A stretch of DNA of 64,000 nucleotides, taken from contig NZ_JAJITD010000025.1 in the NCBI RefSeq assembly GCF_020880815.1, forward strand, positions 18,150-82,149, in the 5' to 3' direction. Shown here piece by piece: positions 34,366 to 43,412 of the stretch. The position numbers were made by a program, and so were the translations under genes. The DNA is from Paraburkholderia sejongensis. GTDB taxonomy: Bacteria; Pseudomonadota; Gammaproteobacteria; Burkholderiales; Burkholderiaceae. The notes beneath the pieces are model-generated. The model was not told where the DNA came from. It worked only from the letters and a program-made list of their open reading frames with translations, and made no database searches. Within the stretch, counting starts at the first letter, position 1, and each line of letters starts with the position of its first letter.

Positions 34366-34406
34366 GGAAAGCCGTATAAAAGCCGCAAAACCGAAGGAGC
34401 ATTTCG

Positions 34407-35081
34407 TTGAGCAGACCCGATCATTCCCGCCGCCCTCTCGTGGTCGGCATTGGCGGCACGACGCGCGCGGCCTCGTCGACCGAACGCGCGCTCGCGTTCG
34501 CATTGCGCGGCGCCGAAGCGGCCGGCGCACAGACCCATCTGTTTGGCGGCGCTTTTCTGCATAGCCTGCCGCACTACGCGCCGGAACAACCGGCGCGCAC
34601 CGACGAACAGCTCGAGTTGATCGACGCCGTACGTCGCGCTGACGCGGTGATCATCGCGACCCCCGGTTATCACGGCGGCGTGTCGGGCCTCGTGAAAAAC
34701 GCGCTCGATACGCTGGAAGAGTTGCGCGCCGACGAACGGCCGTATCTCGACGGCCGCGCGGTCGGCTGCATCGTCACCGCTTATGGCTGGCAGGCGGCGG
34801 GCTCCGTGCTGACCTCGCTGCGTTCGATCGCGCATGCGCTGCGCGGCTGGCCGACGCCGTTCGGCGCCGGCATCAACACGCTGGAAACGCGCTTCGACAG
34901 CGCCGACCGTTGCTCCGATCCGAAGGTGGTCGAACAACTGGCGATAGTCGGTCAGCAAGCGGCGCAATTCGCGCTCGCGTTCAACGCGCGGCATACGCCC
35001 GCACTGACGCCGCCCGCAAGCCAGCCATCGACCCGCGGCGCCGCCGACAGTCACGCCCCCCGCCTTCTGCACGCGGTCTGA
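34407..35081 (+). CDS. NAD(P)H-dependent FMN reductase
   Basis: A 224-residue flavodoxin-fold reductase: VVGIGGTTRAASSTERAL (FMN phosphate loop) and ADAVIIATPGYHGGVSGLVKNALD. It would reduce FMN with NAD(P)H to feed a two-component monooxygenase or other flavin-dependent process; no partner is adjacent. The start is TTG at 34407, because AAGGAG sits 8 bases upstream and no in-frame ATG or GTG gives the full fold. The stop codon lies within a strong hairpin. Confidence 0.88.
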   Translation: MSRPDHSRRPLVVGIGGTTRAASSTERALAFALRGAEAAGAQTHLFGGAFLHSLPHYAPEQPARTDEQLELIDAVRRADAVIIATPGYHGGVSGLVKNALDTLEELRADERPYLDGRAVGCIVTAYGWQAAGSVLTSLRSIAHALRGWPTPFGAGINTLETRFDSADRCSDPKVVEQLAIVGQQAAQFALAFNARHTPALTPPASQPSTRGAADSHAPRLLHAV

Positions 35082-35120
35082 ACCGCTGCACGCCCCCGCG
35101 TGACGCGGTTCAGACCGCGT
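35071..35120 (+). terminator. 16-bp hairpin overlapping the FMN reductase stop
   Basis: ACGCGGTCTGAACCGC (35071-35086) pairs perfectly with 35105-35120 over an 18-base loop, and the TGA stop (35079-35081) is in the left arm. No T-run follows. It probably ends or protects the reductase mRNA. Confidence 0.55.
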
Positions 35121-35413
35121 CACGCCGCATCAAAAACACGGCACGCTCCGCGCACCGTGCGCCACATAACAGACACCGCGCGCCCAACGCTTTAGTGTGA
35201 TCGAACACAGCGATTTTGAGCCAATCCTGGCGGCTGATTATCACTCCCGCCTCGCGCTGATTTGCTTACGACGAAAGATTGGTTCACCCGCTGCACAGCG
35301 CGCCCTACGCTACACCCTGCCTGCCGTTTCACGAACCCTCGGCATCGACAGAGCGGCGCGACTCGCGCTGGTTTTCCGCACGACGCATGCGAGCACACTG
35401 ACAAGTCAAGACC
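35121..35413. other. Intergenic stretch, nothing clear
   Basis: Between the hairpin and the next small gene I see no gene, repeat or strong promoter. Frames through it are short and without ribosome-binding sites. Confidence 0.4.
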
Positions 35414-35629
35414 ATGAACTCACATATCCGCTACAAGGGCTACGAAGTCGAAGCGGCCACGCAACCGCTTCCCAATGGTCTATTCGCCGCGAATCTGACG
35501 ATCGAACGGCGCAATGCCGACACCCGTAAAGCGTATTCATTCGACGCGCTCGATTACTTCTTCGACGAAGAGCATGCGCTCGCGTACGCGTCCGATTGGG
35601 GACGCATGTGGATCGACAATCATCCATAA
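35414..35629 (+). CDS. Small conserved protein with YKGYEV motif
   Basis: A 71-residue soluble protein (MNSHIRYKGYEVEAATQPLP; FDEEHALAYASDWGRMWIDNHP). The opening resembles the 93-residue protein at 12841-13122 (TYKGYEI), suggesting a shared small-domain family. The C-terminal half is acidic and aromatic. The function is unknown and the RBS is weak. Confidence 0.65.
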   Translation: MNSHIRYKGYEVEAATQPLPNGLFAANLTIERRNADTRKAYSFDALDYFFDEEHALAYASDWGRMWIDNHP

Positions 35630-35777
35630 GCGCGTCGGTATCGATTACGAGGCGCGCGAGGCGCGCCGGTAAATTCGCCTCGCACGCTTCACGTCGTCGC
35701 TGTGGTGCGTGACCGGCGGTCGGTATTCAGACGGTTGTGCCAGAATAGTCGGACCCTTGCGTTCGCATTCTGCAATC

Positions 35778-37232
35778 ATGACCTGGACCGTCGACGCACA
35801 ACTCGCGCTGACCGCAACCGAGGCGGTCGAGGCGCTGCAGTCCGGCCGCCTCAAAGCCGCCGACTACGTCGCCACGCTGCTCGCGCGCGCCGCCGCGCTC
35901 ACCCATCTGAACGCGTTCACCACGCTCGATCTGAGCGGCGCGCTCGCCGCCGCCCGCCGCATCGACGCGTTGCCTGCGGCCGCCAGAGCGCGCCTGCCGC
36001 TCGCCGGTCTGCCGATCGTCGTCAAGGACAACATCAACACCGCGGGTCTGCCGACCTCGGCGGGCACACCGGCACTGGAGAACTTCGTGGCGGCACAGAA
36101 TGCGCCGTCGCTGCAACGGCTCGTCGACGCGGGCGCGATCGTGCTCGGCAAGGCCAACATGCACGAACTCGCGTTCGGCATCACAAGCACGAACCTCGCC
36201 GCGCATGCGGGACCGGTACGCAATCCTTACGATCCGTCGCTGATGCCGGGCGGCTCGTCGGGCGGCACAGCCGTCGCGATCGCCGCGCGAATCGCACCGG
36301 CAGGACTCGGCACCGACACCGGCGGCTCGACGCGGATTCCAGCCGCGCTGACCGGCACCGCGGGGCTGCGTCCGTCGGTCGGCAATGGCGGCGCCGAGCG
36401 CCGCTATCACGATCACGACGCAGTCGTGCCGATCAGCCATACGCGCGACACCGTCGGCCCGATGGCGCGCAGCGTCGCCGATCTGGCGCTGCTCGACGGC
36501 GTGATCAGCGGCGATGCCAAACTGCCCACGGTCGCGCTCGACACCCTGCGCATCGGTTTGCCGGCGCCGCTGTGGGCCGGGCTCGAACACCAGGTCGACG
36601 ACGTCGCGCACGCCGCGTTACGCAAACTCGAAGCGGCGGGCGTGACGTTCGTGCCGGTGGCGATGGACGAACTCGAACATCTGAACGCGATGGTCGGCGG
36701 CCCGATCGCGGTTCACGAAGCGCTCGACGATGTGCGCGCGTGGCTCGTCGCGAATCGCGCGCCGGTGCAAACGGTCGCCGAACTGGCCGCGCGGATCGCG
36801 AGCCCCGACGTGCGCGCGATTTACGACGAAGTGCTCGCCGACGTGCTCGGCCCGCACTACACTGCGGCGCTCACTTACTGGCGCCCGCGCCTGCAAAGCT
36901 ATCTTGCGACGACCTTCGCCGATGCCGGTCTCGACGCGCTGCTGTTTCCGACCACCCGCCTCGTCGCCGTACCGATCGACGATCTGAACGGTTCGTCGAC
37001 GGTCAGGATCGACGGCGGGCCGACGCTCGATACGATGGAAGCGTTCCTGCGCAACACGGATCCCGCCAGCACCGCGGGCCTTCCCGGATTGTCGCTGCCG
37101 GCCGGCATCAGCGCGAGCGGCCTGCCGGTCGGGCTCGAGCTGGACGGACCGCTCGGCTCGGACCGGCGGCTGCTGGCGCTCGGCATCGCGTTCGAACAGG
37201 TGCTCGGCGCATTGCCGGCGCCGGTACTATGA
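35778..37232 (+). CDS. Amidase-signature hydrolase (indoleacetamide/mandelamide hydrolase-like)
   Basis: A 484-residue amidase-signature enzyme with the Lys-Ser-Ser site complete: Lys83 in IVVKDNINTAG, cis-Ser in MPGGSSGGTAVA (160-161) and nucleophile Ser184 in DTGGSTRIP. It would hydrolyse a small aliphatic or aromatic amide to the acid and ammonia. The overall sequence is closest in style to indoleacetamide/mandelamide hydrolases, but no companion monooxygenase or nitrile hydratase is next to it, so the substrate is open. The ATG at 35778 was chosen over the extended frame. Confidence 0.9.
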   Translation: MTWTVDAQLALTATEAVEALQSGRLKAADYVATLLARAAALTHLNAFTTLDLSGALAAARRIDALPAAARARLPLAGLPIVVKDNINTAGLPTSAGTPALENFVAAQNAPSLQRLVDAGAIVLGKANMHELAFGITSTNLAAHAGPVRNPYDPSLMPGGSSGGTAVAIAARIAPAGLGTDTGGSTRIPAALTGTAGLRPSVGNGGAERRYHDHDAVVPISHTRDTVGPMARSVADLALLDGVISGDAKLPTVALDTLRIGLPAPLWAGLEHQVDDVAHAALRKLEAAGVTFVPVAMDELEHLNAMVGGPIAVHEALDDVRAWLVANRAPVQTVAELAARIASPDVRAIYDEVLADVLGPHYTAALTYWRPRLQSYLATTFADAGLDALLFPTTRLVAVPIDDLNGSSTVRIDGGPTLDTMEAFLRNTDPASTAGLPGLSLPAGISASGLPVGLELDGPLGSDRRLLALGIAFEQVLGALPAPVL

Positions 37233-37274
37233 CGCCACCCTTGCTACGTTTGCTCAACCTCCCCCCAAGTGACG

Positions 37275-38063
37275 ATGACGAGAACCGCCACCGCCCACTC
37301 CCGCCGCACACTGCCTGACCGTCTCGCCCATTTCGCCGCCGTGCTCGCGCTCGCGCTGAGCGCGACCTCGTGCGCGCGTCTGGCGACCGTCGATTCGAAC
37401 GCACTGTGGAAAATCGTCGATATCCGTTGCGTGCCGTCGCAGCAGGCGACCGGCACCCCGGGCCAGTGCGAGATCGTCGACCTCGATAAACGCTACGTGA
37501 TCCTGAAGGATATTCTCGGCCGCTCGCAATATCTGCTGATGCCGACCGATCGCATCACCGGCATCGAAAGTCCGCTGATCGTGGCCCCCGGCGCGAAGGA
37601 CTACTGGCTCGACGCGTGGAACTCGCGCCATTACGTGCAGCGCGCGGTGAAGCGCGAATTGCCCGACAATCAGCTCGGCCTTGAAATCAATTCGCAGTAC
37701 CGACGCTCGCAGAATCAGCTGCATCTGCATATCGATTGCATGCGCGGCGATATCAGCACGGCGCTCGCCGGGCACGCGCAGGATGCGCTGGGCGTTTGGC
37801 GCTGGACCACGCTCGACGGCCGGCGCTACCGCGTGATGCGCGTGAGTTCGATCAGCGGCGCCGACGACCCGTTCCGAATCGTCGCGCGCGACAATCCCGA
37901 CCCCGCGACGATGGCCACGCAAACGATTCTCGTGACCGGCGCCGGACCGTCCGCCGAACGCGACGGCTGGCTGATCGTCAACAGCGGCATCGATGTCGAC
38001 GGCGGCACCGGCACCGCCGAAGGCCTGCTCGATCACGAGTGCCGGATCGCGGACCAGCATTGA
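37275..38063 (+). CDS. cdh: CDP-diacylglycerol pyrophosphatase
   Basis: A 262-residue Cdh-family enzyme with a hydrophobic N-terminal export/anchor segment (HFAAVLALALSATSC, possibly a lipobox) and the HIT-like active-site strand SQNQLHLHIDC. It splits CDP-diacylglycerol into CMP and phosphatidic acid at the membrane. Other conserved stretches are IVAPGAKDYWLDAWNSRHYV and LGLEINSQYRRSQNQ. The ATG at 37275 follows the amidase stop by 42 bases; the RBS is poor. Confidence 0.88.
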   Translation: MTRTATAHSRRTLPDRLAHFAAVLALALSATSCARLATVDSNALWKIVDIRCVPSQQATGTPGQCEIVDLDKRYVILKDILGRSQYLLMPTDRITGIESPLIVAPGAKDYWLDAWNSRHYVQRAVKRELPDNQLGLEINSQYRRSQNQLHLHIDCMRGDISTALAGHAQDALGVWRWTTLDGRRYRVMRVSSISGADDPFRIVARDNPDPATMATQTILVTGAGPSAERDGWLIVNSGIDVDGGTGTAEGLLDHECRIADQH

Positions 38064-38216
38064 GCTTGCGTTGCATTCAGTGCGTGTTGCGTTGAGCGTG
38101 CATCGCGCGGCAGCCGCTATCCACGATTGCACAGATACATTGCTCGATAAAATGGTTCCTGCACGCGGCGGGCGCCCGTACGATCGGTCTGACTCTGCAT
38201 TCAGACCGGTTTTACG

Positions 38217-39233
38217 ATGGCGATCTATCTCGACGACACCCAGCGCAGCGACCTCGCCGATCTTGCGAGAAGCTGGACCTGGCGCACTCAATGGCCAACC
38301 TGGGCGCTGATCGTCACGATCTACGCTAGCTGGTTCGGTGTCGCGACACACGCTCGCGCACTCGGTTTGCCGGCTACGACCTTGCTGCTCGCCGTGCTCG
38401 GCGCCTGGTACATGTCGTTGCAGCACGAGCTGCTGCACGGACATCCGACCCGCTCGCCATTCATCAACGGTCTGCTCGGCTTCGCGCCACTGGCCGTGTG
38501 GTTTCCTTATCGCATCTATCGCGAATCGCACCTTCAGCATCACGACGATGCGCAGCTGACGCGCCCCGGCCACGATCCCGAAAGCTATTTCGTCAGCTCC
38601 GCAGATTGGCTGCGCGCCGGCGCCGCGATGCGTGCGTTGCTGTTGTTTCGCACTACTTTGTTCGGTCGCTTGCTGGTTGGGCCCGCGTTTTCGCTTGCCG
38701 CGACCGGCGCGCAAGCGCTCGGCAAAATCAGGGACGGCGATTGGCGCGACGTGCCGGCGTGGCTCGCCCATCTCGCCGCCCTGGCCGCGCTGACCGGATG
38801 GTTGCAGCAGCGCTGCGCAATACCCGTGTGGGTGTTCATCGTCGGGGCCGGGTATGGTTCATTGGCGCTCGCGTCGGTGCGCTCGTTTTACGAACATCGC
38901 GACGCCCAGGTGGCCGCGCATCGCACGGTAATCAACGAAGCGGCATGGGGATGGCGACTGCTGTTCCTGAACAACAACTACCACCTCGTTCATCACGACC
39001 TGCCGCAGGTGCCGTGGTTTGCGCTGGGGGCGGTCTATCGGAACTCGCGCGAGCAGTACATCGAACGCTCGGGCGGCTTTCTGGTCGGCGGTTACAGCGA
39101 ATGGGTCAGGCGTTATGCATTTGCGTCGGTGAGCCATCCGGTGACTGGCGCTGCGCTCGGCACACGCCATGAAAATCCAGTTGTTTCCGGCGGTTTTGCG
39201 GGTAAATTGCGGCGGGCAAATCTGGAAATTTGA
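38217..39233 (+). CDS. Fatty acid desaturase
   Basis: A 338-residue integral-membrane di-iron desaturase/hydroxylase. The three histidine boxes are HELLHGH (about 68-74), HLQHH (about 105-109) and NNNYHLVHHD (about 255-264), separated by four hydrophobic segments. It probably introduces a double bond in a membrane acyl chain or acts on a related lipid such as an ornithine lipid. The gene stands alone; the electron donor is not adjacent. Confidence 0.9.
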   Translation: MAIYLDDTQRSDLADLARSWTWRTQWPTWALIVTIYASWFGVATHARALGLPATTLLLAVLGAWYMSLQHELLHGHPTRSPFINGLLGFAPLAVWFPYRIYRESHLQHHDDAQLTRPGHDPESYFVSSADWLRAGAAMRALLLFRTTLFGRLLVGPAFSLAATGAQALGKIRDGDWRDVPAWLAHLAALAALTGWLQQRCAIPVWVFIVGAGYGSLALASVRSFYEHRDAQVAAHRTVINEAAWGWRLLFLNNNYHLVHHDLPQVPWFALGAVYRNSREQYIERSGGFLVGGYSEWVRRYAFASVSHPVTGAALGTRHENPVVSGGFAGKLRRANLEI

Positions 39234-39414
39234 CCATCGGTTGGATCGCAAGGGTTGCAGTTAGACCCTCGGCCGATTTCCCGACCTTTCGCTAGCCGAC
39301 GCTCGCCAACTTCCCAACGCCGCAGCCAAACTGCTGGCCTATGGCCTCCACCCGGAGGCGAGCGTGCTTCGAACCAACGGCACGGCCAGCAAACGCTCGA
39401 GCCGCACCGCGCGC

Positions 39415-40434
39415 TCACTTCTTCCCGTCGATCACGGCGACCACCTCGTCGCGCGTGTACTCCTTGTTCGCCAGCGCACCGGCCGGCGTCCTGGCGAGCA
39501 CCGCATCGAGTTCTTCCGGCTTCACTTCGAGCACCGGCATCCGGATATCGTGCGGCACCTTCTTGCCGGCCAGAATCTGCTGCGTCACCCAGAACGCGAA
39601 CGTCGACGCGCCGGGCGGAATCGTCACCGACATGGTCTGGTAGCCGCTCTTCTTCTGATCGGCCCACCATGCGAGTTCTTCCTGACGGTTGCCGAGGATG
39701 ATGATCGGCGTCGGCCGTCCCGCCGTCTTGATCGCCTGCGCGGCGCCGAAGCCGTCACCGCCCTGGGTCACGACGCCGTCGATCTGCGGCAAGGTCGGCA
39801 GAATGCCCGCGACCTGCTTTTGCGCGACCGTCTGCGTCCAGTCGCCGTGCACCGAGCCGACGATCTTCAGCCCGGGATACTTCTTCAACTGCTCGACGAC
39901 GCCCTGGTGAATCTCGTCGTCCACCGACACACCCGCGAGTCCGCGGATCTCCAGCAGATTGCCCTTGCCGTTCAAACGCTTCGCAAGGTAATCGACCTGC
40001 ATGCGGCCCATGCCCTGGAAGTCGACCGCGATCCGGTATGCGCACGGCTCGGTCGCGATTCCGTCGAACGACACGACCGTCACGCCCGCGCCGCAAGCCT
40101 GCTTGATCACGCCATTGAGCGCGGTCGGCGACACGGCGTCGACGACGATCGCCTTGTAGCCCTGCAAAACCAGGTTCTGGATCTGCTGGACCTGCTCGGT
40201 CGCCTGGCTTTCGGCAGTCGTGAAGCTCGGCGCGGCCGCGACGACCTTCTGCTTCACCGCGGGGTCCGCGACGCTGGCCCAGCTCTTGAGCATCTGCTGG
40301 CGCCAGCTGTTGCCCGCGTAGTTGTTCGACAGCGCGAGCTTTTGCGACGAGGTGTCGCCGGTCGCGACCTGCGCCGACGCACCCGCCGATGCCGCGGCGA
40401 TGCACAGCGCCACGGCCAATCTTGTCATCGTCAT
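39415..40434 (-). CDS. Sugar ABC transporter binding protein, second copy (distal)
   Basis: A 339-residue type I periplasmic binding protein with a signal peptide (LAVALCIAAASAGASA). It is clearly paralogous to the promoter-proximal binding protein at 45032-46066: QVATGDTSSQKLALSNNYAG versus QVATGDTSQKKIALSNSFAG. It is the last gene of the operon. AACCGGAGA precedes the ATG. Two binding proteins may broaden the substrate range or bind different anomers. Confidence 0.88.
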   Translation of the reverse strand: MTMTRLAVALCIAAASAGASAQVATGDTSSQKLALSNNYAGNSWRQQMLKSWASVADPAVKQKVVAAAPSFTTAESQATEQVQQIQNLVLQGYKAIVVDAVSPTALNGVIKQACGAGVTVVSFDGIATEPCAYRIAVDFQGMGRMQVDYLAKRLNGKGNLLEIRGLAGVSVDDEIHQGVVEQLKKYPGLKIVGSVHGDWTQTVAQKQVAGILPTLPQIDGVVTQGGDGFGAAQAIKTAGRPTPIIILGNRQEELAWWADQKKSGYQTMSVTIPPGASTFAFWVTQQILAGKKVPHDIRMPVLEVKPEELDAVLARTPAGALANKEYTRDEVVAVIDGKK

Positions 40435-40468
40435 GTCTGTCTCCGGTTGTTTTTGATGGTGTAACGCT

Positions 40469-41377
40469 TCAACGCCCCGCGCCGCGCACGCCGACGTACA
40501 GCGAATAGATCGACGAGGTTGCCGCGATGAACAGGCAGTTGCGGTTGATCCCGCCGAACGTGAGGTTTGCGACGACCTCGGGAATCAGGATCTTGCCGAG
40601 CAGCGTGCCGTCCGGCGCATAGCAGTGCACGCCGTCTTCCGCGCTGGTCCACACGTTGCCGTGCTCGTCGATGCGCATGCCGTCGGGCACGCCGCTGTCC
40701 ATCCCGACCAGCACCCGTCCGTTGCGCAAATGTGCGCCGCCCGCCACGTCGAACACGCGAATATGACGCGGCGCGCCGTCGTCGTGCGACGCGGCCGAAT
40801 CCGCGATATAGAGGCGCGATTCGTCCGGCGAGAAGGCCAGGCCGTTCGGCTTCGCGAACTCGTCGCTGACCAGTTCCACGCGTGCGCTGTCCGCCGCCAC
40901 ACGATAGACGTTGCACCGGCCGATCTCGCTCTCCGCGCGATACCCTTCGTAGTCGCTCAGGATTCCGTAGTCCGGATCGGTGAACCAGACGTTGCCGCTC
41001 GAATCGACAACGACATCGTTCGGTGAATTGAGCCGCTTGCCTTCGTAGTGCGATGCGAGCACGGTCACACTGCCGTCGTGTTCGGTGCGCGTCACGCGCC
41101 GCGTGCCGTGCTCGCAGGTGACGAGCCGGCCTTCGCGGTCGCGCGTGTTGCCGTTGCTGTAGTTCGACGGCGCGCGAAACACGCCGACCCCCATGCCCGG
41201 TGCCCAGCGCAGCATCCGGTTGTTCGGTATGTCGCTCCAGACGAGCAGGTCGGTCGCCGGGAAATAGACCGGTCCTTCGGCCCACAGGCACTGATCGGTG
41301 ACGCGCGTCAGGAACGCGTTGGGCTGAAGCAGCCGCCTGAAACGCGGGTCATGCACTTCGTAGTCGCTGGATTTCAT
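40469..41377 (-). CDS. SMP-30/gluconolactonase-family lactonase
   Basis: A 302-residue six-bladed beta-propeller lactonase: LWAEGPVYFPATDLLVWSDIPN holds the metal-binding Glu, SPNDVVVDSSGNVWFTDPDYG the central Asn/Asp, and SGVPDGMRIDEHGNVW the second Asp. It hydrolyses an aldonolactone to the aldonate, and would follow a sugar dehydrogenase. It lies between the permease and the distal binding protein, so the imported sugar is probably oxidised to a lactone; the dehydrogenase is not in this operon. Confidence 0.9.
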   Translation of the reverse strand: MKSSDYEVHDPRFRRLLQPNAFLTRVTDQCLWAEGPVYFPATDLLVWSDIPNNRMLRWAPGMGVGVFRAPSNYSNGNTRDREGRLVTCEHGTRRVTRTEHDGSVTVLASHYEGKRLNSPNDVVVDSSGNVWFTDPDYGILSDYEGYRAESEIGRCNVYRVAADSARVELVSDEFAKPNGLAFSPDESRLYIADSAASHDDGAPRHIRVFDVAGGAHLRNGRVLVGMDSGVPDGMRIDEHGNVWTSAEDGVHCYAPDGTLLGKILIPEVVANLTFGGINRNCLFIAATSSIYSLYVGVRGAGR

Positions 41378-41463
41378 GTCCCTCTCGTTCTTTGGGTGGA
41401 TTCGAACAGCAGTTCATGCGGGTTCATGCGCGCTCATGTGCACTCATGTGCGCTCACGCGGCC

Positions 41464-42450
41464 TCACCGCGCGGTCTTTCCGCCGGCCGCGACCGTCACC
41501 GCGACGATCAGAACGCCGTAGACGATCGCGCGCACGCCCGCATCGGCGCCAAGCGCATTGAGCGCGGCGTTGGTGAGGTACAGGAACATCGACGCGCCCC
41601 ACACGCCGACGATCGTCGCCTTGCCGCCGCTGACCAGGGTGCCGCCGATCACGACCACGGCGATCGAGATCAGCATGTACTCGACCCCCATGTCGAGCGA
41701 CGCGCCGCCCGACGTCGCCGCTAGCAGCAGCGCGGTGAGCGCCGCGATCATCGAGCACAACACGTACGCGACGCAGCGCGTGCGGTGCACGTCGACACCG
41801 GCGAGCCACGCGGCCCGCGCGTTCTGCCCGATCGCCGAAAGCCGGCGGCCATACACCGCGCGATGCAACAGCACCGCGAGCGCCGCCGACAACGCGAGCG
41901 CAAACAGCGCGATATACGGCACGCCGACGAACCGTCCGGTCGCGAACGCGCCGAGCGCGGGCGGCGGCGGCGGCAGTTGCCGCCCTTGCGTGATCGCGAT
42001 CGACTGGATGATGAAGCTCGACGACAGCGTCGCGATGATCGGCGGAATCCGCAGCAGCCGGATCAGCACGAAATTCGCGAGGCCCACCGCGACGCCGACG
42101 CCAAGCGCGGCTGCGACGCCGAGCGCGACGCGCGCGTCCGATCCGTCCATCACGTGCATGCCGATCACGCCGGCGAGCGCGATCGTCGACGGCACCGAGA
42201 GGTCGATGTTGCCGACCCCCGACGTGATCACGAGCATTTGCCCGAGACCGACCAGCACCATGAACACGCCGTACGTGAGCGCCGTTTGCGCGACGTTGCT
42301 GGCGATGCCGAAGCCGAACACGCCGACGATGCCGAACCACACCAGCACCGCGCCGACGAACGACCACACCCACGGCGCCTGAAGCTCCCGCCAGCGTGTG
42401 AAGACGCCGCCGCCGGCACCGATCGCGCTGTCCGAAGTCTGCGTTTTCAT
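41464..42450 (-). CDS. Sugar ABC transporter permease
   Basis: A 328-residue permease of the ribose/xylose class with 8-10 hydrophobic helices. The signature loop is VITSGVGNIDLSVPSTIALAG, and a polyproline stretch (QLPPPPPALGAF) lies in a loop. Its ATG overlaps the stop of the previous permease as ATGA, so the pair is co-translated. Confidence 0.9.
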   Translation of the reverse strand: MKTQTSDSAIGAGGGVFTRWRELQAPWVWSFVGAVLVWFGIVGVFGFGIASNVAQTALTYGVFMVLVGLGQMLVITSGVGNIDLSVPSTIALAGVIGMHVMDGSDARVALGVAAALGVGVAVGLANFVLIRLLRIPPIIATLSSSFIIQSIAITQGRQLPPPPPALGAFATGRFVGVPYIALFALALSAALAVLLHRAVYGRRLSAIGQNARAAWLAGVDVHRTRCVAYVLCSMIAALTALLLAATSGGASLDMGVEYMLISIAVVVIGGTLVSGGKATIVGVWGASMFLYLTNAALNALGADAGVRAIVYGVLIVAVTVAAGGKTAR

Positions 42451-43412
42451 TGACGCTCTCCGCGTTGGAGCAGCACGCGCAGCGACAGCACGACGATCAG
42501 AATCGCGCCCTGCATGCCGACCTGCCAGTCAGCCGAAATGTTGAGGAAGGCGAGGAACGATGCCGCAAGCGTCAGCGTTATCGCGCCGAGCACCGCACCG
42601 ATCACCGACACGCGTCCGCCGATGAATTCGCCGCCGCCCAGAATCACCGCGGCGATCGACAGCAGCGTGTAGCGCAGCGCGAGATTCGCGTCGGCGGAAG
42701 TCGTGAGCCCGAGCAGCGACAGCCCGGACAATACCCCGAAGATGCCCGCGATACCGTACAGCGTCGCCTTGCTGCGCACGAGCGACCAGCCGAAGCGGCG
42801 CATCGCGCGGGGATTGCCGCCGGCGCCGCGAATCCGCACGCCGGCCGAGGTACGCATCAGCAGCACATGGCCGATGACCGCGATCAGCACCGACCACACG
42901 ATCGGCGCCGCGATCAACGGCGTCTGGTAGTTCATCGCGGTGCCGAGCCAGGCGGGGCTCGTGCCGCCCGGTGAAGGCAGCAGCACGATCGCGAGGCCGC
43001 TCCACACGAACGACAGCCCGAGCGTCACGACGATCGACGGGATCTGCCGCAGCTCGATCAGCGCGCCGACGGCCGCATACGCGAGCACGCAGCCGACGAG
43101 CGCGAGCACGCCGAGCCATGGCTGTTTCACCAGCAGCGTCGCGCCGATGCACGCGACAAGGCTGACGAACGAACCGATCGACAGGTCGAGATCGTTGACG
43201 GTGATGATCGCGAGCTGCGCGAGCGTCGCGAGCACGATCGGCACCGCGAGATTGAGCAGCAGGCTGCTGCCGAAGTAGCTCATCACCGCCGGCTGCATGA
43301 TCAGGATCGGCACCAGCACCGCGATCAGCGAGATGGCCGGAAGCAGCGCGCGCAGGCGCGCCTGAGTGTTCTGGACAGTGAAGCGTTCGACTGTAAAGCG
43401 CGCTGGCGTCAT
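42447..43412 (-). CDS. Sugar ABC transporter permease
   Basis: A 321-residue permease of the same class (LAIITVNDLDLSIGSFVSLVA; AAVILGGGEFIGGRVSVIG). It overlaps the ATPase stop by ATGA at its start and the next permease by ATGA at its end. The longer frame upstream is a shadow of the ATPase gene. Confidence 0.9.
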   Translation of the reverse strand: MTPARFTVERFTVQNTQARLRALLPAISLIAVLVPILIMQPAVMSYFGSSLLLNLAVPIVLATLAQLAIITVNDLDLSIGSFVSLVACIGATLLVKQPWLGVLALVGCVLAYAAVGALIELRQIPSIVVTLGLSFVWSGLAIVLLPSPGGTSPAWLGTAMNYQTPLIAAPIVWSVLIAVIGHVLLMRTSAGVRIRGAGGNPRAMRRFGWSLVRSKATLYGIAGIFGVLSGLSLLGLTTSADANLALRYTLLSIAAVILGGGEFIGGRVSVIGAVLGAITLTLAASFLAFLNISADWQVGMQGAILIVVLSLRVLLQRGERQ

